Positions 55,851 to 64,000 of a DNA stretch of 64,000 nucleotides are shown here, piece by piece. A model generated the notes under the pieces. That model ran no database searches. It saw only the letters and a list, made by a program, of their open reading frames with translations, and had not been told where the DNA came from. Position 1 is the stretch's first letter. Each line of letters begins with the position of its first letter. This DNA is from Adiantum capillus-veneris (Eukaryota; Streptophyta; Polypodiopsida; Polypodiales; Pteridaceae): the NCBI GenBank assembly GCA_014529385.2, contig CM043942.1, positions 55,456,025-55,520,024 of the forward strand. The letters are read 5' to 3'. The position numbers were made by a program, and so were the translations under genes.

Positions 55851-57036
55851 GGTATGATTTTTTCTATAAAATTAACTAGGGAAAAAAGGTAAATAATTAA
55901 TATAATTAGGAAAAAATTACTAGATCTTTGAAATACTCTAAAAACCCTACATGAATACATCATAGCCTAAATAAGGCTAAGAGATTACTAGGGTTAAAAC
56001 AATTTAATTTGGACCCTAGAAATTGAATAGGAAAATAGATAAGTAGTTGAGCAACTAATAAGAATACTCAAGGACTTGGGTACCTTGTTGGACCACTCCT
56101 AGGTTTTTTAAGAGGTTAAGTTTGTATATTATAATCTCATGGCTGAAAAATCCTTTTAAAGGATATTAGAAGGCCCCAAAAAGAACATGTACCAGTGATC
56201 AAATGGATGAGGAGTTTTTGCCCAAGAGGGGCAAAGGTACACATGAGGCTGGCCCTAGTATCATTCCTTCAGATGTGGCCATGTGTCCCCTGAAGAGGTG
56301 CAGCAAGTTGCGATTCTTGACCAGTCACAGGTGAGTTTAAGTTCTCAAGGTTCATTTAATCTTTTTATATAAAGGTTTAAGGTAATTTAACATTGCATAC
56401 ATTAAGTATTAGTTAGAATCACTAGGATTGAGTAAACTGGCCAAGAACGGAAGATTAAATCTTCCAAGAAACACCGAGCATTTGATTGAAGAGAAATAAG
56501 AAAGAAATGCCTTGGTTCGTATGGGTGACTAGGGAATGAACTGATTGACCATCCTTAGGGTAGCTTGTCTCAAGATCACCCTGACATTTTGATATTGTTC
56601 TCTCAAGTGGAGAGTAATGGAAGCTATGTGGCTTCAGAGCAGTCCGCTACCTCCATGAATGCCGAGTCTCTACTCCGTTCATGTCATTGTTTCTTAAATG
56701 TTACGATATGGTCTTTATCCTAGGGGAGTCGCCCGGTTGTATGGGCAACTGGCTAGGGTGTATGGGCACCCAAACTTTTGTTTTTAAATAAGGAGAGGTG
56801 TATGGGCACCCATTGTATATGTGATCTTGAGACAAGTAGAGTGCTAGTAAAAGCTTTGATATGACAATACATTGTCTTAAGTTTAAGGATGTCTGTTTTA
56901 TGAAAGCCTGTTTTTAATGCTGATTTCAATAACTTGTTTTAATAAATTGTTGTATGGGAAAGTTAAAAGGAAACCATTATTTTATATGTCAAGAATAATG
57001 TGGTAGTAATTAGAAAACAAAAAATTATGTGTGAGT

Positions 57037-57488
57037 GCGGGGTGGTAAGTGGGGATCGACTCAGGTTGTCAATAATGGACGGATGGACCTGATTAGTCAA
57101 ATAACTATCCATTCACACGCACTAACGATAGAAGACTTATTCAATGGAAGAGGAGTCCACCAACAGCTGTGCTCTCACTCTTGTAGAGGGAAAAAAATGT
57201 TGGATGAGGATACCTTAGCCCATGTGTGGAGGTTATAGGGCCAAAAATATTTTTGGATTTTTGCGGGGTGGTAAGTGGGGATCGACTCAGGTTGTCAATA
57301 ATGGACGGATGGAACTGATTAGTCAAATAACTATCCATTCACGTGCACTAACGATAGAAGACTTATTCAATGGAAGAGGAGTCCACCAACAGCTGTGCTC
57401 TCACTCTTGTAGAGGGAAAAAAACATTGGATGAGGATACCTTAGCCCATGTGTGGAGGTTATAGGGCCAAAAATATTTTTGGATTTTT
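57037..57488. repeat. 226-bp tandem duplication
   Basis: The unit starting GCGGGGTGGTAAGTGGGGAT at 57037 repeats from 57263 with only a handful of substitutions (for example CACACGCAC against CACGTGCAC). The left giant repeat has one copy (about 48610-48835), so the duplication is private to this copy. Confidence 0.95.
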
Positions 57489-57604
57489 AAGATTTTGTCC
57501 CGTTTTTGCTTGCGAGATAGGACTAGGTCTTTCTCTAGGGCTATAGTCCCAAGCCATTGCCAATGGTAAAGGTCTATTCCCTCGATTATTTTCTTTCAGA
57601 CTCA

Positions 57605-57968
57605 GGCCTTTCTCAACAAACCCTTCTGGCTGTTGCATGTAAATTTCCACATCTAAATCACCATGCAAGAACACTGTCTTGACATCCATTTGGTGCAACA
57701 CCAAATCTAATATGGCAACCAATGCAAGAAAGCATCTCAATGTAGTCATCTTGACCACCGGAGAGAAGAATTCATCAAAGTCAATGCCTTGTTCTTTCTT
57801 AAAGCCCTTGGCAACAAGCCTTGCTTTGTACTTTGGCTGACTATCATGAGCGGTGATCTTATACCTATAAACCCATTTACAAGGTAGAGCCTTTTTGCCC
57901 TGTGGTAATTTAACTAGCTTCCATGTCTTGTTTTTATGCAGAGCTATCATCTCTGACTGCATGGCCAA
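57605..57968 (-). pseudogene. Ty1/copia reverse transcriptase, N-terminal part
   Basis: The minus strand reads CKWVYRYKITAHDSQPKYKA, RLVAKGFKKEQGIDFDEFFS, then HQMDVKTVFLHGDLDVEIYM and QQPEGFVEKGLS. These are the first RT blocks; the YVDD box and everything after are missing because the element ends at about 57605 against the giant LTR. The open frame runs on into the LTR, but the last 40 or so residues are not copia. Confidence 0.85.
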
Positions 57969-57971
57969 TTG

Positions 57972-58745
57972 CTAATTCCCGGAGTCCTTCATTTGCACTG
58001 CTTCCTTGTAACATGAAGGCTCATTGCAATCAGTCAACATGACATAGTTCATAGATGGAACAAACCTATCAAGAGGTCGCGTGACACATCCAGATCTACG
58101 CACAATAGGTGGCTCAGGCTCAGCCACAACCTGTGGTTCCACTCTATCCTGTCCTTGCTCCTCTTGAGCCCTGACATTTTGTCTTGCACGTGCAGGTCCA
58201 TCTTCTTGGAAGACAACTCTTCTAATCTCCTCAACCCTCTCTGGTTTAGAATGATATTTGGATTCATTAAAGTGAACATCATTGCTGCGGACAACCTTTT
58301 TGGATTCGGGATCCCAAAGTCTGTACCCCATCTCACCAGAATTACCATAGCCTAGAAAGATGCACTTTCTACTTTTTGGCTCAAGTTTGCTCCTAAATTC
58401 CTTTGGAACGTGAGTATATGCCTCACAGCCAAAGACTCTGAGATGCTTGTATGAGGGCATTTTTCCTGACCATACCATCTCTGGCACTGAATCCTTCTGC
58501 AAAACCTTGCTAGGAGATCTATTTACAAGATGAACAGTTGTTGATACAGATTCAGCCCAAAACCCATTTGGCATCTGTGCATTAGACAACATACTTCTGA
58601 CCTTCTCTTGTATGGTCCTATTCATCCTCTCAACAACACCATTTTGAGGAGGATTGTAAGGAGCAGTAAGTTCACGTTTTATACCTTTTGACTCACAAAA
58701 GTCCTGAAAGGCCTTTGAAACATACTCTCCACCATTGTCAATGCG
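57972..58745 (-). pseudogene. Ty1/copia integrase, C-terminal two thirds
   Basis: From about 58740 it reads LRIDNGGEYVSKAFQDF with the second catalytic Asp, then APYNPPQNGVVERMNRTIQE with the catalytic Glu, then FWAESVSTTVHLVNRSPSKV, FGCEAYTHVPKEFRSKLEPK and IFLGYGNSGEMGYRLWDP. A TGA stop lies just before LRID, where the upstream domain ends at 58749. Apart from that stop the sequence is well preserved, indicating a fairly young insertion. Confidence 0.9.
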
Positions 58746-58748
58746 TAA

Positions 58749-59510
58749 TCATTTAAGCTTCTTGCCACCCTGATTCTCCACAAGTGTCACAAATATTTTG
58801 AAAAAACTAAACGCTTCATCCTGGTGCTTGAGAAAGTAAACCCATACTTTCCTCGAGTAATCATCTATAAATGTCATAAAGTAAGAAGCTCCCCCTAGAG
58901 ATAGGTTAGGCATAGGTGCACACAAATCACTATGAACAAGTGCCAACTGTGTATCTCTTCTACTGCTTCTATGCTTATGTGGCTGTTGTGTTTGCTTACC
59001 ATACAGACAATGTTCACAGAATTCAAAATCATTAAATGAAAATCCAGGCAAATAACCAAAACGAGACAAGATTTCCATTCCCTTCTTGGACATATGTCCT
59101 AACCGGCTATGCCACAAAGAAACGTTCGGCTGCTCGGTTACATTGATTACATTTTTAGAGACATTTGATACATAAATCATGTAAAGTCTTCCAGACTTTA
59201 CTCCATGTGCTACTGTCATAGAACCCTTGGATATCTTCCACATGTTCTGTCCAAAATTAGTGACGTAGCCAGCATCATCAAGTAAACATGTGCTGATCAA
59301 GCTCTTTGTAATTGCGGGAACATGCCTCACATTCTTCAGCGTGAAAGAAGAGCCATTCTGAAACTTCAATTGAACATCTCCAACACCTAAGATCTCACAT
59401 GTCTGCCCATTGCCTAGCCGAACATGATCTTTAGTGGTCACATAAGAGGTAAACCACTCCTTCTTTGGAGACACATGAAGTGATGCCTCTGAGTCTATAA
59501 TCTAGTCACT
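58749..59510 (-). pseudogene. Ty1/copia protease, GAG-pre-integrase and start of integrase
   Basis: At about 59480-59510 the protease loop reads IIDSEASLHVSP: Glu stands where the family has Gly after Asp-Ser, and a TAG stop sits just before. Then FTLKNVRHVPAITKSLIST, LWHSRLGHMSKKGMEILSRF, CEHCLYGKQTQQPHKH (zinc-binding part) and LVHSDLCAPMPNLSLGGASY with the first catalytic Asp, ending FIDDYSRKVWVYFLKHQDEA. A single frame covers 58749-59474. Confidence 0.9.
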
Positions 59511-60449
59511 CAGTGCATTTCCATCAGATGCTGTAAGAAGAGCTGAGTCCATTGTATTCTTCAAGAAGTAGATGTCTCCTGACACTAGACTGTCATCTTC
59601 TGCAACAGTGTTTGTCACATTTATTTCTTGAATCTTCACTGAGGACTTGTTCTTCTCACCATGGTCTTCAGCTTTCTCTTTGCCTTTTTCTACTTTCCAT
59701 TCTCTGCAGTCTCTTTTCATGTGACCCTTCTTGCCACAATGGTAGCATTCTATGTCACTCTTGCCTTTAGCATTGCGGGACTTGCTACGAGACTGATTCC
59801 TCTTTCCACCTTTGTACTTTTCTTTGGTCCTTCCCCTGACAACTAAGGCTGTTCCTTTGCCTTTGTCCATTGTCTTTCTATTGGTTTCTTCAGTAAGCAG
59901 ACTTCCTTCTACACCTGCTATGTTCAAACCATCTAGAGGTGCAGAATTACTCAAAGCTGTGCGAAAAGTGTCCCAACTTTCCGGCAATGTGATCAACAGG
60001 AACATAGCTCTAACAGGTTCATCAAACTTGACACCTTGAGCTGACAACTGACTATAGATTGTGTTGAATTCATTCAGATGATTGGACATAGGTGTCCCTT
60101 CTTTCATCTTCAAGTCAACAAGCTTCTTAAGCCAGTATACCTGTGAAGCTGCACTCTGCTTCTCATAAAGATCACTCAGCTTTAACCATGCTTGATAAGC
60201 CGACATCTCGTCTGCTACATTGAAGTAAACGCTTTCTTCCAAAGTCAACATAATGGTAGAAAGTGCCAATTCATCCATTTCGCTCCATTCATCTTCGTCC
60301 ATATCTTCTGGTTTTATCCCCTTGATCTTTATAGGTTTTATCTGCTTCTTTTGTACCAACACGTGCCAAATCTGCTTCTTCCACAATGGGAAATTGGTTC
60401 CATCCAGCTTCTTGATATTGTAAAGAGCAGTGTCCTATGATCCAGCCAT
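59502..60449 (-). pseudogene. Ty1/copia gag
   Basis: The start is taken at 60449 (MAGS), followed by a TAG at codon 5 and then an uninterrupted frame: LDGTNFPLWKKQIWHVLVQK, VADEMSAYQAWLKLSDLYEK, LKKLVDLKMKEGTPMSNHLN, FNTIYSQLSAQGVKFDE, ITLPESWDTFRTAL (the UBN2/gag core) and the knuckle CYHCGKKGHMKRDC, a perfect CX2CX4HX4C. The protease follows in the same direction. Except for the early stop, gag is complete at about 315 residues, normal for copia. Confidence 0.9.
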
Positions 60450-60816
60450 AGCTACGCTTCACAGTAGTTTACTTTCCTGGGGAAAATTCGGCAGAGTTTC
60501 CCCTGTAAACTGACCTCTGAACCAATATCAACGTGATGAACTAGTGGATGTCGACTACAGTCTATGTGTAGATGCGCCCGTGTCGTATGTGACACGCCTC
60601 CAAGAACTGTGAGCCGTCCTTCGATGTGTAGACAGCCACAAATCAACACTCTGGGAGTGTCGATATCCTCAGCACTTGCACTCGTAGGCCAAAAAACCCA
60701 AATTTGTAGAGTCGGATCTGCACCCGCTGAGACCACGTAGTCGAAAATGGCCTACGCAGAACTTTTTCGAAGCCGAACGGTGACCGAGATGACCTCAGAA
60801 TGAAATTCTGAGCACA
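60450..60816 (-). other. Leader of the copia element
   Basis: Noncoding sequence between the inverted repeat and gag. Contains a small perfect hairpin CTCAGAAT/ATTCTGAG at 60794-60812. Confidence 0.5.
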
Positions 60817-61125
60817 CCATATCATTGTGCTCTTCTTCTCGCACTCTCTCTCGCATCGCACTTCCGCTCGTACTCCTTCAACTGGTATTAGAGCTCAGAT
60901 CGAGGCTCGGGGCAGCACTGCAGGAGGCTAGAGTCACCAGCTCAGATTGGAGTGAAATTTGGGGCCGTGTCTTTGCCTGTCGAATTTCACTCCAATCTGA
61001 GCTGGTGACTCTAGCCTCCTGCAGTGCTGCCTCGAGCCTCGATCTGAGCTCTGATACCAGTTGAAGGAGTACGAGCGGAAGTGCGACGCGAGAGAGAGTG
61101 CGAGAAGAAGAGCACGACGATATGG
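60817..61125. repeat. Long inverted repeat over the copia primer site and LTR end
   Basis: Arms 60817-60959 and 60983-61125 (143 bp each) are reverse complements with only a few mismatches, separated by 23 bp. Each arm contains the LTR end, a primer site (TGGTATTAGAGC on plus at about 60883-60894; TGGTATCAGAGC on minus at 61059-61048) and leader sequence. The right arm belongs to the standing 5' LTR; the left arm is an inverted duplicate. Confidence 0.95.
61048..61059 (-). other. Primer binding site, initiator-Met tRNA type
   Basis: Minus strand TGGTATCAGAGC, two bases from the LTR terminus. Confidence 0.9.
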
Positions 61126-61254
61126 CAAACTCTAGCCTACTGTAATGTGTAGAGAATAGTGAGTTCTTATTAGGTTTTAACAAAAGAATATGTGTACATA
61201 CCTTGCGGCCCGCCCACTTACCTGGGCGACCACATTGGGCTTTATACCCCAACA
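61062..61254 (-). repeat. 5' LTR of the copia element (193 bp)
   Basis: On the minus strand it starts TGTTGGGGTATAAAGCCC at 61254 and ends TCCTTCA at 61062, before the primer site. GTATAAAG right at its start may be the TATA motif. It interrupts the second RNase H of the gypsy element to its right. The following bases are AGTGG; the matching target copy is lost with the 3' end. Confidence 0.85.
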
Positions 61255-61683
61255 AGTGGTCCTCAACACAAATAGCTCCCCAATCATGCCTTGAGCTGCT
61301 TCATGTGCCTCTCCATTTAGAGCACGTTCAATGTGTCTGATGCTCCATGCTTCGAAATTTTTTAACAGGCCTTTAATTCTGAAGCACATTTCCTTCAATG
61401 AGGTGTTCTTGCTCTTCCACACACCCAGCACTTGCTTCACCACTAACAAGGCATCACCTTTTATGCTCAACCTTCGAACCCCATGCTTCAAACAAATGTG
61501 TAATCCGGCTTCCAGAGTAGCATATTCAGCCTCATTGTTACTATGAGCATCCAATTTGAACCCTCTCTTGCATACTAGCTTCCCCTCTGGATCATAAAGT
61601 GCTATACCCCCTGAAGCTGCATCATGGCTCTTTCTGTATGAACCATCAAAGAACAACACATGTGCATTGCTGATCTGTGGCAC
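61255..61683 (-). pseudogene. Second RNase H (Tat-type) of a gypsy element
   Basis: One open frame reads ISNAHVLFFDGSYRKSHDAA, SGGIALYDPEGKLVCKRGF, SNNEAEYATLEAGLHICLKH and LSIKGDALLVVKQVLGVW. These are the Asp, Glu and Asp positions of an archaeal/plant-like RNase HI, with the conserved DGS, NNEAEY and GDA/LVV steps, as in the extra RNase H of plant Tat elements. The last catalytic region is incomplete: after IRHIERALNGEAHEAA and ELFVL the frame runs into copia LTR sequence at 61254. Confidence 0.85.
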
Positions 61684-62100
61684 TTATTCAACTACCTTTC
61701 TCACCACCTTTTCCTTAACAATAAGGGGATTCTCCTTGTAGGTCAACAAATCAGCTAGGGTAGCCCTTGTACTATCTTCCACTAGAAAAGAGAACTCAAA
61801 CTCTTGCAGCTCAACTACCCATTTCTTCACCACATTTGACATGTTAGTGCCATTAATTAACTGTGGCAAAAAGGCATAACTCGTCAGGAAAACAAAAGGT
61901 CGTGGTAGCAAGTAATGACAAAATCATTGACAAGAAAATATTACACTAGCCATCACTAGCTCTACTTCCCAGAACTTTCTCTCCGCTACCAACTTCACTC
62001 GGCTTGCACAATACACTGGCCTCATATAATGGCTGCCCTTCCCCTTTTGCAATAGCATGGCTCCAATGGAATCATCCCCTACTGAGGGATTTACATAAAA
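61684..62100 (-). pseudogene. First RNase H of the gypsy element
   Basis: 61684-61911 gives PRPFVFLTSYAFLPQLINGT and LVEDSTRATLADLLTYKENP. The upstream frame (61924-62247) ends with YMRPVYCASRVKLVAERKFW and VMASVIFSCQ. A frame change or stop at about 61915 separates them. This is the standard retroviral-type RNase H attached to RT. Confidence 0.8.
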
Positions 62101-62956
62101 AACTTTCTCCCAATCAGGAGCTTGCATGGCTGACAACCCCCCTAACACCTCTTCCACCTCTTGAAACACTTCTTCACACTTGTCATCCCATTGCAATGGA
62201 TCATGCTTTGCCACTTGTTTTAATGGATAAAGAATCTGAGAAGACAATGGAATAAAACCTTTCCATGTACTTCACTTTTTGTATAAAGGTTGCCAATTGC
62301 TTCGTACTCGTAGGTGATGGAAGAAGAATAATAGACTTAACCTTGATCAGCCTCAATGCCATTTTCTGACACCATGTGGCCCAATAACTTCACCCTTGGC
62401 TGTGCTAGATGACATTTCTTTGGATTTAGTTGTCCTCCACATTCATTATATCGAGCCAATACCATCTGCAGCTTCTCATGGTGTTCAACCCTACTGCTAT
62501 AAACACAAAAGTCATCCATAAAAGCTTTAACACAACTACCAATGAATGGTTCCAACACCCAATTGCTCTCTCTTGATAGAAGAAAGGTCCATTTGACAAC
62601 CCAAATGGCAATACTGTGTAGCAATAGCAGCCCCATGGCGTAATAAAAATGGTCTTTGTGCGGTCTTTAAGAGCAATCTTCAATTGAAAATAGCCTGAAA
62701 AACCATCACACACGTTGTACCTCTCATAACCTGCCACTGAATCCAAGATCTGATCGTTGAATGGAAGAGGATATGGGTTCTTCTTAGTGGCTGCGTTTAA
62801 GGGTTTAAAATCTACAAAAATTCTCCACTTCCCATCCTTCTTTGGACTGACTACAACTGGACTCACCCATTCTGTGGTCTCCACAGGGACTATGAACCCT
62901 GCCTTCAATAACTTGTCCACCTCTTCTCGCAAGGCTTCCATTTTCTCTTGACCCAT
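62101..62956 (-). pseudogene. Ty3/gypsy reverse transcriptase
   Basis: 62426-62956 reads ALREEVDKLLKAGFIVPVET, WVSPVVVSPKKDGKWRIFVD, FNDQILDSVAGYERYNVCDG and CYCYTVLPFGLSNGPFFYQE. A frameshift follows, and 62337-62636 continues with the active-site box FMDDFCVYSSRVEHH (YxDD reads FMDD) and LNPKKCHLAQPRVKLLGHMV, then another shift to 61924-62247 (connection, QILYPLKQVAKHDPLQW). Only two or three lesions are seen, so it is better preserved than the related element at 21.5-26.6 kb. Confidence 0.85.
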
Positions 62957-62971
62957 CCTTCTTAGCCTTTG

Positions 62972-63850
62972 TCACACTGGCTTAGCACCTTCTTTCAGCT
63001 CTATATGCATCTCTTCACCCTTGAACCCTCTGATCTCTTCATATGAAGTAATGAACAAATCAGGAAAACTAGCTAGCATGTGCAAATATATCTCCTTCTC
63101 CATAGTTGAGAGGTCTCCACTGATCATTTGTGTCATCAATTCCTGCTTCTTTGACAAGTCAACCTTGGTTTGCATCAGCCCTTCAATCACTTCATAAGGC
63201 CCTTCACTTTCATCTTCAACCTCATTCGCAAATGCAACTAAACCAAACTCCTGGATTTCTTTGTCCATCAAAAGAAATGCAACATTAGCATCCTCATCAC
63301 TGCTGGTAGTGCTATCACTGTCCTCATCTGTCACCGTGGAAGAGTCTTCATCACTAGACTCATCCTCATCTTCATAAAGCTCCTCTAATCGTTTCCTTGT
63401 GTCCATATTATAAAGCTTCTTGGTACCTGTCTTTCCATAGAGGCTAATCGTACCATGTCGCCAATCTTGAACAGCTCCCACTGCACGTAACCATGGTCTA
63501 GCCAGTATAATAGGATATGCTCCCAACCCTGTTGGCATCACATGAAAATCAACCACTGCCTTTGCATCATATGCCTCCACTTCTAAGCTCTTTACAACAC
63601 CCAAGCATTTTACTTTTTGATGGTTTGCCAATCTGATCCGAAAACCTGACACCCCAGCCACTGTGAGACCCATCTTCTCAACACATGAGTGTGTTATGAC
63701 GCATATTTGGGCTCCGCCATCCACATAACCTTGTCCCAAATTTTTCCTTTTATGCCACACATCTACTATTGAAAAAATGTCTGGTAGCTCGTCCATTGCC
63801 AACACCTTTACTGGACCTCTCTCTGGCTCTTTCTCCATTGGGTTAACCAT
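62972..63850 (-). pseudogene. Gypsy retropepsin and acidic linker
   Basis: A 292-residue open frame carries WHKRKNLGQGYVDGGAQICV (active-site loop DGGA), SGFRIRLANHQKVKCLGVVK (flap side) and VMPTGLGAYPIILARPWLRA (C-terminal step). The linker follows, with a run of Asp, Ser and Glu (EDEDESSDEDSSTVTDEDSD), and the frame ends near the RT with DLFITSYEEIRGFKGEEMHI. The stop at 62972 separates protease from RT; whether that is decay or normal for the family I cannot tell. Confidence 0.85.
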
Positions 63851-64000
63851 CCTCTTCCACTATCGCTTTAGCTTAGGCACCATCTCTATAAGCTGCCCAA
63901 AAGTAACATCTGCCTTCCTGTTCGTCAGATCCTCCTTCAAGTCATAGCTTAATTGCCCATCCCCTAGTGGAAAATCTGAAACATGAAACTTTCAACGAGC
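63851..64000 (-). pseudogene. Gag-protease linker, cut by the window end
   Basis: The minus strand reads SDFPLGDGQLSYDLKEDLTN and ADVTFGQLIEMVPKLKR, followed by a stop, then the protease frame. It matches the corresponding stretch of the related element near 25.2-25.3 kb. Gag proper lies beyond the window. Confidence 0.7.

Larger units (their letters stand above)
54514..57600 (+). repeat. Right giant AT-rich LTR, truncated
   Basis: Starts about 54514 (TGATCC). A plus-strand TATA motif CTATAAAAAGG lies at about 54640-54651, followed by AAGATTAATCC and AT-rich sequence, then the internal array and the non-repetitive blocks shared with 47950-48980. About 1.2 kb shorter than the left copy, a difference matching about eight fewer 152-bp units. 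It carries a private 226-bp tandem duplication. The end is cut at about 57600 by a minus-strand copia element, soon after the shared AAAGGTCTATTCC block. Confidence 0.6.

Noticed and set aside
57459-57604. C-terminal extension of the copia RT frame
   Set aside because: The residues derive from giant-LTR sequence read through past the element end.

Overview
The window looks like repeat-dominated nuclear DNA of a land plant. I see plant-type Ty1/copia and Ty3/gypsy polyproteins, initiator-Met-tRNA-type primer sites, a Ty3 element with a second RNase H (typical of the plant Tat lineage), CACTA-type ends, and a captured piece of the spliceosomal helicase Brr2 that matches plant Brr2. There is no intact host gene, no rRNA or true tRNA gene, and no prokaryotic signal. 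I cannot name the species. The size and nesting of the repeats fit a large genome such as a fern, lycophyte, gymnosperm or repeat-rich angiosperm (guess).

Layout. 0-2.4 kb: a tRNA-derived SINE-like copy, then a small gag-only LTR element on the minus strand. 2.7-4.2 kb: a Ty1/copia RT-RNase H relic and local tandem duplications. 4.2-7.0 kb: a decayed minus-strand reading frame rich in charged, coiled-coil-like sequence. 7.0-10.2 kb: a decayed minus-strand copia pol. 10.2-13.4 kb: a decayed minus-strand gypsy pol. 13.4-16.3 kb: noncoding DNA with a fold-back CACTA-type MITE, a second SINE-like copy and a probable CACTA end. 16.3-18.9 kb: a broken plus-strand frame of about 850 codons ending in long coiled coil. 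20.0-21.5 kb: integrase of a distinct gypsy lineage. 21.5-26.7 kb: an internally deleted gypsy element with its 3' LTR, primer site and start of its 5' LTR, which runs into a 200-N assembly gap.

27.15-38.0 kb is a roughly 11-kb satellite whose units carry a near-perfect 56-bp palindrome. 39.7-42.2 kb is a second satellite with a 364-bp higher-order period that shares the same palindromic core. Between them lie a CT tract and a GC-rich minisatellite. 42.2-44.6 kb holds compound microsatellites, a CACTA-like end with hairpins, and a gag gene with short LTR and primer site.

44.6-57.6 kb appears to be one very large non-autonomous element. Two long AT-rich terminal repeats (about 4.3 and 3.1 kb), each with an internal array of about 152-bp units, flank an interior holding a Brr2 gene fragment, two retropepsin-like frames and an acidic unknown frame. 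57.6-61.25 kb is a 5' copia part (LTR, primer site, gag, protease, integrase, start of RT), truncated where it meets the giant repeat. From 61.25 kb to the window end is a gypsy element with protease, RT, RNase H and second RNase H, cut by the copia LTR.

No operon-like cooperation exists. Each block is a dead or non-autonomous mobile element inserted into, or truncated by, its neighbours. Many of the premature stops I read are TAG, which suggests C-to-T decay of methylated DNA. The points most worth following are the palindromic satellites and the giant-LTR element with the captured Brr2 fragment.
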